A DNA stretch of 64,000 bases from Dactylis glomerata. Taxonomy: Eukaryota; Streptophyta; Magnoliopsida; Poales; Poaceae. The stretch lies in assembly GCA_007115705.1 (NCBI GenBank), contig QXEO01001592.1:665779-729778 (forward strand), in the 5' to 3' direction. The notes beneath the pieces were generated by a model, which searched no databases, had not been told where the DNA came from, and saw only the letters and a list, made by a program, of their open reading frames with translations. Shown in pieces: positions 45,885-56,396 of this stretch. Position 1 is the stretch's first letter, and each line of letters begins with the position of its first letter. The translations under genes and the position numbers were made by a program.

Positions 45885-46003
45885 ATTCATCGTAACCTTA
45901 CTCTAGTTTTTGAAAGCTTGATGTAATTGAAATTGAATGAATGCAGAGGCCATCGGGTACGGGTTCTTCATGAGGGATATCAAGGTTGAGAACACGGTGG
46001 GGC
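45885..46003 (+). pseudogene. Broken second copy of the PME gene: intron end and start of exon 2
   Basis: The sequence CATCGTAACCTTACTCTAG through GAATGCAGAGGCCATCGGG to GAGAACACGGTGGGGC matches 41213-41331 of the intact PME (3' part of the intron, acceptor, first 20 or so codons of exon 2). Exon 1 is absent, and the exon 2 reading breaks at about 45996-46003, where it passes into the retrotransposon LTR. The 3'UTR of this copy reappears at 57730. Confidence 0.9.
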
Positions 46004-46945
46004 GGAGACTCCGGTCCCCCGGGGCCGGAGACTCCGATCTGGCAGGGTGGTCGAGGGTTGCAGACTGGCTTGGTCTATTCAGAGACCAGGCCGGAGTTGG
46101 GCCGGAGACTTTTATCTCTGGCCGGAGACTCCGGCCCTGGAGTCACTTAGGGCGGAGACTCCGGCCCTCCTGGCCGGAGACTCCGGCCCTAAGTCGTCCA
46201 GCAACGGCTACATTTCGTGGAGGACTATATAAAGCCTTCTTCTTCCTCAAGAGAGGGCTGCGGCTTCCACTCTCTCTCCTCCATTGTTTCAAAGCTTCAT
46301 AGCACTAGTTCTCTCTCCCTAACCAATAGAACTCAAAGCCCTTTTGGGATTTGAGGGAGAAGACCTAGATCTACACTTCCACCAAGGCGATTTGATTTCC
46401 CCCCTCTCTTTGTTGAGGGGCTTGTATCTTGTGTGATTCATCGGATTCCTAGCCGGAAGAAGCCGTCCTCCAAGCTTAACTTTGTGTGTAAGAGCTTGGT
46501 GGGCTTATTGGGAGCCTCCAATTGAGTTGTGGAGCTTGCCCCAATACTTTGTGTAAAGGTGTCGTGCCGCCTTCAAGGGCATCGCTTAGTGGAGCGTGAA
46601 CTCGCCTTTGTGGCTTGTTCACCAGAGAATAGGGTGAGCCTTTGTGGCGTTGGTGGCCTTTGTGGCACCACACCTCTCCAACGTAGACGTACTTCCTGTA
46701 ACAAGGAAGGAACTACGGGAATACATCCTTGTGTCTTCGTGTCTCCATTGCGGTTACCTCTATCCTTTACTCGTACCTTTACTTATATTGTTATTGCTAG
46801 CTTGCTTGTCACTCTAGGTAAATTCACTTAGTAGCACATCTAGAGAATTTACCTTCTTGTCTAGCCTTAAATTGAAAAGAAGTAAAAAAATTGGGTAGCT
46901 CCTATTCACCCCCCCCCCCCTCTAGTCGTTCATACGATCCTTTCA
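45996..46945 (+). repeat. Truncated 5' LTR of the Sirevirus (950 bp)
   Basis: It matches 56781-57729 of the 3' LTR. The TGAAAG start and the next 384 bp are missing. The left edge is an 8-bp overlap (GGTGGGGC, 45996-46003) with PME exon 2 sequence. TATATAAA lies at 46226-46233, and a poly-C tract near 46909. Confidence 0.93.
46226..46233 (+). promoter_or_regulatory. TATA box of the Sirevirus 5' LTR
   Basis: TATATAAA follows the palindrome cluster and precedes the CTTCTTCTTCC leader. The same box is at 57011-57018 in the 3' LTR. The truncation left this box and the palindromes in place. Confidence 0.7.
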
Positions 46946-46947
46946 AT

Positions 46948-46959
46948 TGGTATCAGAGC
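46948..46959 (+). promoter_or_regulatory. Primer binding site (tRNA-iMet)
   Basis: TGGTATCAGAGC begins two bases after the LTR end, complementary to the 3' end of initiator tRNA-Met. Confidence 0.9.
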
Positions 46960-47003
46960 GTGGTCTCTTATTCGGGCTTAACCGCCTAAGAGTTTGAGAA
47001 ACT

Positions 47004-49739
47004 ATGGAAGGGGATAAGGGTAATGAAACTCCTCCCGAAGATACTCCTCCATCTATCTCTTCCTCTTCAATCTCACGTGAGGAGCACTTGGCGTCCTTGG
47101 ACACAATGCAAACCACTATGAGATTGGAGATGAAGGCTATGTTTGAGGAATATTTTGGAAGAAAACCTTCCGGGCCCACCGACCCAAACACCACACCTAG
47201 TGTGGAACTCTCATTGGCTAAGGTGAAGCCACCTAACAATGGCTCCACCTCCGCCGAGAATAAAGGTGACCCTCCTAAGGAAAATGATGGTCCGGCAAAG
47301 GGTGCTAACATTCCACCCCCTAACACTTACTCCCCTCCGCCGGTCCATTATCCTATGCCACACATTAACAACATGGGATCTCCTCCTAAGCTTGATTCTC
47401 GCAATTTTATTAAATGGCAAGGACTAATGAAATCTCATATTTCTAGCTCTTCTACTCATTTGTGGAGGGTCATACAAAATGGCTTTGCACCTCATGATCC
47501 TCTCAACTTGACCGGAAGGGAAGAAGTTGATGAGCAACTCAATGCCACCGCCAAGCATCTCCTTCAACAAGCCGTACCGGATACTCATTCGGTACACATC
47601 AACAACTTGAACACCGCCAAGGAAGTATGGGACTATCTCACTATGCTCTTCATTGGGAATGAAAGTATTCGGTCCTCCAAGTTTGATGAGCTCAAGAGTG
47701 AAGAAAGGGATTTCATTATGCGTGATAATGAGACTCCCGATGAGATGTACCAAAGGATCTTGGCCCTTGCAACGGCCTTGACCGGGTTTGGGTGCAAAGA
47801 CAATGGTGATGACTATATCAAGCGTATGTTCATCACCTCCATCAACCCAAGAGAACCCATGCGGTCCGAGATAATCCGTTCAAGACCGGATTTTGGGAGT
47901 ATGACCTCAAATGAAGTTCTTTGCGAGTTCACCGCCTTGTCTATCTTGAAGAAGAACGCGGAAGAGACTAGAGCCCGTGTTCTTGCCGGACAAGGAATTC
48001 ACAATCTTGCTCTCAAGGCCAAGGTGGTGTCCAAGCAAGGAGAAGGAGAAGAAGAAATATATGAAGAAGAGTGTTGGTCTCCGGAAGATCTCAAGTTTGC
48101 ACTCCATGAACACTTGGCTCTCAATGCAAATGCCTTTTGGGATGCCAACAAGCACAAGACGAAGGGATCCAAGTTCAAATCCTTTCCAAGGAAGGGTGGT
48201 GACTCTAAAGTGAGGCATTGCTACAATTGTGGAGGAATCAAGCACTTCATCGCCGAATGTCCTTATGAGAACAAGGAGGACAATGAAGGCCGGCTCATCC
48301 CCAAGCGCCGGTCATCAAAGTTCTACCCATCCAAGAAGCATGGGAACAAGGACAACAAGAAGAAAGGAGAAAGGGTATTGGTGGTTCATGAGGAGTATGA
48401 CTCCGAGTCCGATGATGATGACTCCGTTGATGAAGAGAATGGAGAAGTGGCCGCCATTGCCATTGTCTCCACACCACCTACATCCCTCTTCAACTCACAA
48501 AATGAGAACGCCATCATCACCACTCACAAGTGTCTTCTGGCTAAGGCCTCGGAGGTAACCTCATCACCTACTCCTTCATCATCACATTCCAATGCTACCT
48601 CTATGGATGATGTGAGTAGTCTTAAGATTAAGAAAGAACTAGTTTCTTGTGATGATTTTCTTGCTAACATGAAGGGGCCAACCAAGATATACTTTGAGAC
48701 ACTAATGTGTGAACTTGGTGATGCCCATGACACTATCAAGGAGAAGGAGGAGTTGGAAAGATTAGCCGCCGATGATATTGGCTCTCTATCAATTGAGCTC
48801 GAGGAAGAGCAAAACTTGAGAGTCTCTTTAGAGGAGAAATTGTTGGGACTAGAAGAGTCTCATAATCTAATCTTGTCAAAACTCACTAAAGAACGTGACC
48901 ATGCTCTTGCTATGGTCAAGTTACTTAAAAAGGAGAAAGTTGAATTTGACGTTGGTCATAATGATCTTCGTGAGAAGTTTGAGAAGCTTGAAGAAGCCCA
49001 CAAGGCTTTGGAAGGCAAATTCTCGCATCTCACCAAGATTCGTGAACAACTTCAAATTCAACTAACCATTGAACAATCTAAAGTCCCACCAATGCAAGTT
49101 ATTGAAGTTCCTTGTTCTTCTAACTCTATTTGTGATCATAGTGACATCATTGAGGAGAACAATAGGTTGAAGGCCGATCTTGCTAAGGGCCTTGCTACTT
49201 GCATTCAAGGAGAGAAGAATCTCAATGATCTCTTGAACAATCAAAGATTGTTCAAGGGAAAGGAGGGCCTCGGATTTGTTGCCGAGTCCTCAAAGAAAGG
49301 GGATCTCTGTTTGGTGGCCGAGTCCTCAAAGAAGAAGAAGAATAAGAAGAACAAGAAGAAGACAAATCCTGCTGCTGCTCCTACTCCTCATGTCCCATTT
49401 GATATTTGTTACACCGAGGAGGAATGGGAGGAGCTGAATGGAAAGAAGAAAATCGAGGAGACCGGAGTCTCCGGGTCAAAGGCTCCGGAGTCTCCGGTTA
49501 GTTCATCTACCCCGGAGTCTCTGCTCCCAAAGGCCGGAGTCTCCGGCCCTTCTCACAATAATTTTGCAGGAAAATATAACCCTCATTATGTTCTTCTTAG
49601 GGACTATTATGGTGATGTCTATGCTAAATATGTTGGTCCCTATAATGGTTACATTGAATATGCTATTTGGGTACCTAAGATTCTTGTGACTAACAAAAGA
49701 GGACCCATTCAAAAATGGGGACCTAAAACCAAGAATTAA
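47004..49739 (+). CDS. Sirevirus gag polyprotein, 911 aa, intact
   Basis: Gag forms the particle and binds the element RNA. The start codon lies 45 bp after the primer site. The first third includes the copia gag region (FIKWQGLMKSHISSSSTHLW and EVWDYLTMLFIGNESIRSSK). A zinc knuckle follows at about residue 410 (CYNCGGIKHFIAEC, CX2CX4HX4C), then an acidic patch (DSESDDDD), a coiled coil at about 570-690 rich in Glu and Leu, and a Lys run (KKKKNKKNKKK). Near 815-850, in-frame copies of CCGGAGTCTCCGG encode PESP or GVSG. The end (YNPHYVLLRDYYGDVYAKYV) is the Sirevirus-type C-terminus. The frame stops at TAA; pol is in the +1 frame. Confidence 0.9.
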   Translation: MEGDKGNETPPEDTPPSISSSSISREEHLASLDTMQTTMRLEMKAMFEEYFGRKPSGPTDPNTTPSVELSLAKVKPPNNGSTSAENKGDPPKENDGPAKGANIPPPNTYSPPPVHYPMPHINNMGSPPKLDSRNFIKWQGLMKSHISSSSTHLWRVIQNGFAPHDPLNLTGREEVDEQLNATAKHLLQQAVPDTHSVHINNLNTAKEVWDYLTMLFIGNESIRSSKFDELKSEERDFIMRDNETPDEMYQRILALATALTGFGCKDNGDDYIKRMFITSINPREPMRSEIIRSRPDFGSMTSNEVLCEFTALSILKKNAEETRARVLAGQGIHNLALKAKVVSKQGEGEEEIYEEECWSPEDLKFALHEHLALNANAFWDANKHKTKGSKFKSFPRKGGDSKVRHCYNCGGIKHFIAECPYENKEDNEGRLIPKRRSSKFYPSKKHGNKDNKKKGERVLVVHEEYDSESDDDDSVDEENGEVAAIAIVSTPPTSLFNSQNENAIITTHKCLLAKASEVTSSPTPSSSHSNATSMDDVSSLKIKKELVSCDDFLANMKGPTKIYFETLMCELGDAHDTIKEKEELERLAADDIGSLSIELEEEQNLRVSLEEKLLGLEESHNLILSKLTKERDHALAMVKLLKKEKVEFDVGHNDLREKFEKLEEAHKALEGKFSHLTKIREQLQIQLTIEQSKVPPMQVIEVPCSSNSICDHSDIIEENNRLKADLAKGLATCIQGEKNLNDLLNNQRLFKGKEGLGFVAESSKKGDLCLVAESSKKKKNKKNKKKTNPAAAPTPHVPFDICYTEEEWEELNGKKKIEETGVSGSKAPESPVSSSTPESLLPKAGVSGPSHNNFAGKYNPHYVLLRDYYGDVYAKYVGPYNGYIEYAIWVPKILVTNKRGPIQKWGPKTKN

Positions 49740-49749
49740 TCTCTTGTAG

Positions 49750-52700
49750 GACATTGCTTCCGGAGGAGGAAAATGGATTATTGATAGTGGTGCCACAAGC
49801 CACATGACCGGAAGCAAAAATATTGTGGAAGATCTAAAGCCCAATACTTCAAATGTCACGGTCTCTTATGGTGATAATTCATCCTCTAAGGTACTTGGTT
49901 TCGGTAAGGTGGTGATCACTCCGGACGTGTCCCTAGTGAATGTCATGCTTGTCGAAACCATTGGTTATAATCTACTCTCCGTTCATCAACTTGCTACTAT
50001 GGGCTATGCCACATATTTTGATGTTGATATTGTGGTCGTCTTGTGGAGTAAGTCTCTCAAGGTTGCCTTTGTTGGGTATGTCGAAAATGGCTTGTATGTG
50101 GTGGACTTTTCGAAGAAACCCACTACGGCCGTGATATGCCTAATTGCTAAGGCCGGCGTGGGATGGCTTTGGCATCGCCGGTTAGCTCACGTCAATATGA
50201 GAGCTTTGCAAAATCTCTACACCGGCGGCCACATACTCGGACTAAAGGATGTTTCTTTTGCGAAAGATCGTGTTTGTAGGGCATGTATTAAAGGAAAGAT
50301 GCATGAAACAAGTCATCCAAGCAAGACTATTATCTCTTCCAAGAGGTGCTTGGAGCTCCTTCACATGGATCTCTTTGGACCTCCCACTTATGCAAGTCTT
50401 GGTGGCAAGAAATATTGCTTGGTGATTGTCGATGACTATTCAAGATACACTTGGGTTTATTTCTTTGAGTTCAAGAGTGAGACCCAACAAACCGTCAAAG
50501 ACTTTGCCACCGAAGTTGAGCGTCAATTCAATACCACCATATTGACTATAAGAAGTGACAATGGCACCGAGTTCAAGAACTACTCCCTAAATGAGTTTCT
50601 TAGTGATGCGGGTATCAAACATCAATATTCCGCTGCATATACCCCGCAACAAAATGGAGTTGCCGAGAGGAAGAACCGGACTCTTATGGATGCGGCTAGA
50701 ACTATGTTGACCGAGTTCAAGTCTCCATACAACTTTTGGGCCGAAGCTATTAATACCGCATGCCATGCCACCAACCGGCTTTATCTCCGCAAGAACTTGA
50801 ACAAGACTCCATATGAAATTCTTACTGGGCAAAAGCCCAACATCAAGTACTTCCGGGTATTTGGTTGTAAGTGTTTCTATCTCAAGAAAGGTGTTCGTTT
50901 GTCAAAATTTGATTCTAAAGCTATAGAGGGTATCTTTGTTGGTTACTCCACGGACTCACATTCCTATAGGATCTATAGCAAGTCCACCGGGCATGTTATA
51001 GAGACTTGTAATGTGAGGTTCGATGAAGATAATGGTTCCTTTGTGGGACAAAGTGGTGTTCGTGATGTAGGTGACGAAATTCCTCCCCAAGCCATAAGAA
51101 GAATGGGTGTCGGATTCTTCCGACCCATTGAGGGACACCTTTTGGCCGAAGGAGAAGGACAATGCTCTACACAAGTGGAGCCTTCACCTGCTGAACACCC
51201 ACAGGACATTGACCAAAGACAAGCTGCGCACCCTCAACCTCAAGATCATCCCACCGAGAAATCTTGCCCGGAGTCTCCGGCCCCTGTGATCCGGACTCTC
51301 CGGCCTATACCGGAGTCTGCGGGTATGGATACCGGAGTCTCCGGGGATGATCAAGGCCTTGATGAAGATCCTTCGGAATTCCGTGGCTATGGGCCACTTG
51401 ATGATCAAGGCAATCCAACTGGTCAAGGCGAGGACCAGAACAGTGATCATGAAGATGATCAAGTTGTCTCTCAAGAATCTCCTCTTGAGGCTCGCACTCG
51501 CTGTGAGAAGAAGCTTGAGTCCATTCTTCGACGAAGAAGCATATCCTTGGAAAATGTGGTTGGGAGTGTTCGTAAAGGTGTCTCCACTAGGAGGCAACTT
51601 TCTAACTTTAGCTCTCATCATGCTTTTGTCTCTTGTGTAGAACCCAAGAAAGTTTATGAGGTGCTTGAAGATCCGGATTGGCTTGATGCCATGCATGATG
51701 AACTCAACAACTTCGAGCGGAACAAAGTTTGGACTCTAGTAGAAAGGCCTAAAGATTGCCGTAATGTCATTGGGACCAAGTGGATCTTCAAGAACAAGCA
51801 AGATGCAAATGGCATAGTCATTCGTAACAAGGCAAGATTGGTGGCTCAAGGTTTCTCCCAAGTTGAGGGTATTGACTTTGGTGAAACTTTCGCTCCCGTT
51901 GCCCGTCTTGAATCCATTCGCATCTTACTTGCATATGCATCACATCATAACTTTAAACTTCAACAAATGGATGTTAAAAGTGCATTTCTCAATGGTCCCT
52001 TAAATGAATTGGTTTTTGTGAAGCAACCCCCGGGTTTCAAAAACCCTAAGTTTCCTAACCACGTTTACAAACTTGATAAGGCGCTCTATGGCCTCAAACA
52101 AGCCCCACGTGCATGGTATGAGCACCTTAAAGAGTTGTTGGTTGATCGTGGTTTTGAAATTGGGGTGATTGATCCTACTCTTTTTACTAAGAAGGTCAAT
52201 GGGGAGCTTTTCATTTGCCAATTATATGTTGATGATATTATATTTGGTTCTACTAACAAAGCTTTCAATAATGAGTTTGCCAAGCTCATGACCGACAAGT
52301 TTGAAATGTCTATGATGGGGGAATTGGAGTTCTTCCTTGGATTTGAAGTTAAACAATTGAAGGGAGGAACTTTTGTGAACCAAGCCAAATATACCCAAGA
52401 CATGCTCAAGAGGTTCGAGATGATAGGAGTCAAAGGTGCAAAGACTCCCATGCCAACAAAGGTTAATCTTGATCTCGATCCTAATGGTAAAGAAGTGGAT
52501 CAAAAACTCTATAGATCTATGATTGGTTCCTTGCTTTACCTTTGCGCATCTAGACCGGACATTATGTTAAGTGTGGGAGTTTGTGCACGTTTTCAAGCCG
52601 CACCAAAGGAAAGCCACTTAGTGGCGGTCAAGAGAATCTTTCGATATTTAGTGAATACCCCTAACTTTGGTCTTTGGTACCCGAAGGGAGCAAGTTTTGA

Positions 52701-53178
52701 TCTTGTAGGTTACTCGGATTCGGATTGGGCGGGAGACAAAGTGGAACCGAAATCAACCTCCGGGGCTTGCCAATTTCTTGGTAGGTCTTTGGTGTGTTGG
52801 TCATCAAAGAAACAAAATTGTGTGTCTCTCTCTACCACCGAAGCCGAATATGTAGCCGCGGCTAGTTGTTGTGCACAACTCTTATGGATGAGGCAAACCT
52901 TGAAGGATTACGGTGTCATTTTTGACAAAGTGTCTCTTTTATGTGATAATGAAAGTGCAATCAAGATCGCTCACAACCCGGTGCAACACAATAAGACGAA
53001 GCATATTGAGATTCGTCATCATTTCATTCGGGATCATGTCAACTGAGGAGAAATTGATCTATCTTATGTTGGCACTCATGAGCAACTTGCCGATATATTC
53101 ACGAAGCCTCTTGATGAAGCAAGATTCCGGGAATTGAGGCATGAACTAAATATCATTGATTCAAGCAATGTGGCTTGA
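49750..53178 (+). pseudogene. Sirevirus pol (protease, integrase, RT, RNase H) with one in-frame stop near the end
   Basis: The frame opens after a TAG at 49747-49749; the first ATG is 49804, but the protease motif KWIIDSGATSHMTG starts upstream of it. Next come the integrase zinc block (WHRRLAHVNM, CRACIKGK), the DDE core (LLHMDLFGP, IRSDNGTEF, NGVAERKNRTL), and a linker with PESP-type palindromes at 51268-51340. RT follows (FAPVARLESI, MDVKSAFLNG, QLYVDDIIFGSTN), then RNase H (GYSDSDWAG, STTEAEYVAAA, LLCDNESAIK). A TGA at 53044-53046 interrupts IRDHVN; the same frame continues through THEQLADIFTKPLDEARF to TGA at 53178. CGA to TGA by loss of a methylated C is a likely cause. All catalytic motifs precede the stop, so partial function cannot be excluded. 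Confidence 0.9.
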
Positions 53179-53643
53179 GCTAGGTGCATTTACTCCCATA
53201 CTTCAACTTGTGTGTTGTTCTAGATGTGGGCATGGAAATAGGGGGAGTGCGGTCCTAATTGATTGGGCTATCCCTCCCCCCATAATGCCAAGAGTAAGCG
53301 TATTGTTCTATCTTGTCATTTGTGACATTCTTGAGCTTAATCGATGAGTCTAGGTTTTGGGCCCAAGATATATCTTCGCGGTGCCATACCTATATACTCA
53401 TACATGGTGGCCTTTTGGTCACCAACCTCCCTAGTGGAGGAGTTTCCCATTTGATTTTATTGTCTTATCCTTTTATGGGAACATGCTCATGTTTGGTCTT
53501 ATTTGATTTTGTTTGCATGTTTGCAAACATGAGCATTTTGTACCACACAGTGACAATGTGTCCATCCCAAGCCCATCTCATCCTCAAACATACCTAATCT
53601 CTAAATGACATGTCCTTCAACACCATAAATGTTGATCTGGTCG

Positions 53644-53735
53644 AGGGGGGGGCGGAGACTCCGGGGCTTACAGCCCGGAGACTCCGGTGGGCCGGAGACT
53701 CCGGGGTAAGTACCGGAGACTCCGGCCCGGGCAGT
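53644..53735 (+). repeat. Palindrome cluster between pol and the envelope-like ORF
   Basis: Four copies of GGAGACTCCGG, each with CCGG or GCGG in front, lie within about 90 bp. Confidence 0.9.
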
Positions 53736-53935
53736 TTCAAAAAACTCACTTAGGGCACGGGGTGGGGAAGAACGGTTCATTCTTCCCCATCCACCCCCGT
53801 GCCCCATACTCGCCCCCTGCCGCCCCCTCTTCGAAGATCGTCGCCCGGAGCTCTCCCAAGCCCCGGGATCCGCCGTGCCACCGGCCAATCTCCTCCTTGA
53901 GGTTGTGGGAACCTTCCCACCGACCAATTTACGCC

Positions 53936-55886
53936 ATGGATTCCGGTAAATATGCTCCTCATCTCCTCCATCTAGTTCTATCTAGATTTACGAGATGTGC
54001 ATGTTTCCCACAGTTTGACATGGTGTACTACCTTCTAGTGGCTATCAATCATCTTCTTAGCAACTTTATTGTGGATTTTGCACTCGATTTGTTCAAATGT
54101 GGTCTCCTAGGCTCGGGCTCCTGAATCCGACCAGAGACTCCGGCCCCTGTGGCCGGAGATTCCGGTCTGGACTCAAAGTCTCCGGTTCCGGCCGGAGACT
54201 CCGGCCCGAGTCCCCGGAGACTCCGGCTAGATCAGGCCTGAGTGCACTCTTTCACAGCATAGTTGCTTATTTTTTGGATTCTAGGACATGTCACCTCAAC
54301 CTTGCTATCTTCCTCACTCATTCACAGGTGCAGGTGGTTCTCGGAAACCGGCCGCTCATAGCAAGGACAAATTGGTTGTCAATCCCGCCACAGGGGCTAT
54401 TTCTCAGAGGTCAGTCATTGCTCAGCAAGCAAGGGATGCTAAGAGACTCAAGACAAGGATGACTGAGGAGGAACGTGCTGAGGCAGCTAAGAAGGTCAAG
54501 TTCGATAGCCTTGTGACCTTGGAAGGGTTGTCATCATCTGAATATGTAGAGATGAGGAAGAGGGACATGTACACTCTCCCGCGGAACTGTCGTGACCGTT
54601 GCTTTGTCCGCAAAGAACAAGAGCTGATCATGAAGGAGTTCTATGCTTCTCTCAAGAAATATCCGGTTTGCCCACAGACGGTCATGGACTTCTCTCATTT
54701 TGCCAAGTACAGTGCTTATTTCTCAGAGGCTGTGTGGATCACTCGCAAGCTTGGGCTCCATCCACTCATGAAGATTCAAGAATCCTACAACATCACATTG
54801 GTCCAACAATTCTTTGCTACCTTGGTACTTGGGGATGGTGAGGAGATCCCAATGACTTGGATGACCGGAGAAGAGGTTTGTCACTCCAACTTCATGGACT
54901 TTGCTGCTCTCCTTGGGTATGAGTTTCGTGGTGCTACTACTCCTAGTGGCATGAGGATGCATGTGGATGGTGAGTACTATGAGAAGAAGAAGCTTGCTCC
55001 TCTCTACATTGGGGATGACAAGAAGATTGTCATTGGGGGCACTCTTGGGCTATCCAAACGGTCCAACATATTGCTCCGCATATTCCGGGCCTCCATTTCC
55101 CCTCAAGCCGGTAACTTTGATGCTATTCGTGGGGCCCTTGTGAATCTCTTGGCTTACTCTCATGAAGTCTATTGCAAAGGGGAGACCGCACCCGTTGAGC
55201 CACTCGATGTGATGGATTTCATTCACAAGGAGATCAATGATTGCATTCTCAACAAGAAGACTCCTCTTTATGCCCCATTTATCATGAGGCTCATCCGTGC
55301 TCAAGGACTCAACCTTCCTATTCTCGATGCAAACCTTGTGAATCACAAGGTTGTGAAGCTTCAACGCAAAGAACCCACCGGTCACTCCAAGGAACCTTTT
55401 GCTCCGATGAGAGGTGAAGATGATGATGCCTTTGCCGAGGGAGTTTCAACTAGAAGGGGCCCAAGGATGAAGCATGCTAGCAATGCCGGCTCTAGCTCCA
55501 ACACGGAGTTTGGGCAAGAATACAAGAAACTCAATTGGTTCCAAAGGAATGTGCTGTGCATGAATGTGGACATCCGTCACAAGCAATATGAGAGCTACAT
55601 TGCCCAAAAGCATTTGAATGACAATCAACAAGTTCTTCACAAGGCTTTCCGGAAGTCTCAACCGGACTATGTGGAATCACCTCCTTCCTCTTCTTCATCC
55701 GGCACTCACTCCTATGGCAAGTGGAGCAAGGGTCTGACTGACTGGCAAGCCTTTGAGGAGGTCACCTCTGGCACCTCCAATGTGCATCATGGCAAGAAGC
55801 CCATGGCTTCTGATGATATTGAAGAAGGAGATGAGGACTTCCATGCCGGTTCCGAGGACGAGCCCGAGGATGAAGACGATGAGTGA
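53936..55886 (+). CDS. Envelope-like ORF of the Sirevirus (likely spliced: 53936-53945 and 54328-55886)
   Basis: The position after pol matches the envelope-like ORF of Sireviruses; its role is unproven. The long open frame runs to TGA at 55886. A small first exon is likely: ATGGATTCCG|GTAAATATG (donor at 53946) and TTCACAG|GTGCAGGTGG (acceptor at 54327) join in frame to MDSGAGGSRKPAAHSKDK, giving about 522 residues. If unspliced, the first ATG is at 54288 (532 codons). Residues about 40-330 are compact and mixed (YPVCPQTVMDFSHFAKYSAY, WITRKLGLHPLMKIQESYN, NFDAIRGALVNLLAYSHEVY). The C-terminus is acidic (EEGDEDFHAGSEDEPEDEDD). I see no signal peptide and no clear membrane segment, so envelope is a positional name only. 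Confidence 0.75.
54124..54235 (+). repeat. Palindrome cluster inside the presumed intron of the envelope-like gene
   Basis: Four to five copies or near copies of CCGGAGACTCCGG lie between the small first exon and the main exon. One has a changed centre (GGAGATTCCGG). Confidence 0.85.
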
Positions 55887-56396
55887 TCCCATGGGCGTGT
55901 AGCATCGCTCTTTTCCCTTTTTGGTGTCTCGATGCCAAAGGGGGAGAAGTAGCTCTATTAGGATGTCATCGTTGGGATTTGCCATGGGTTGGTTTATTTG
56001 AATTTGGATTTGCTTTGGTCTTTGGTCGGGACACAACTTCATGGACTTTCATGTTGTGTCTCATCTATCTTAGTGGTGAACTTTTAAATGTGTGTGGTAT
56101 GTTGTGGTTGTGAGACTTAAGTTCCTCTGTTGCTTAGTAAGACTATTATTAAGTTGTGCAATCTATCTTGTTAGTCTTACTTATATGCTTATGGTTAGTC
56201 TCATGTATTACTACTTGCTCTTTGTATAATTGTGAAATATATAGGGGGAGTGATGATCCTTACTTGTGTGGCTTATGGTTAAATGCAAATTGTGTTGTGC
56301 ACACAAGTAGGGGGAGCTTTGGCTATATATTTTATATTATTGAGCTTGTATCTTGCAAATCCGTATGTTGTCATCAAACACCAAAAAGGGGGAGAT
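55887..56396 (+). other. Non-coding region with several polypurine tracts before the 3' LTR
   Basis: GGGGGAG tracts occur at 55936-55947, 56241-56250 and 56306-56316, and the presumed priming tract AAAAAGGGGGAGAT at 56383-56396 directly precedes the LTR. A further tract is at 53238-53247 after pol. Repeated purine tracts are reported for Sireviruses. Confidence 0.8.

Noticed and set aside
46047..46302. Frames in the Sirevirus LTR (also 56665-57087)
   Set aside because: They read through palindromes and the LTR leader, recur in both LTRs, and match no protein.
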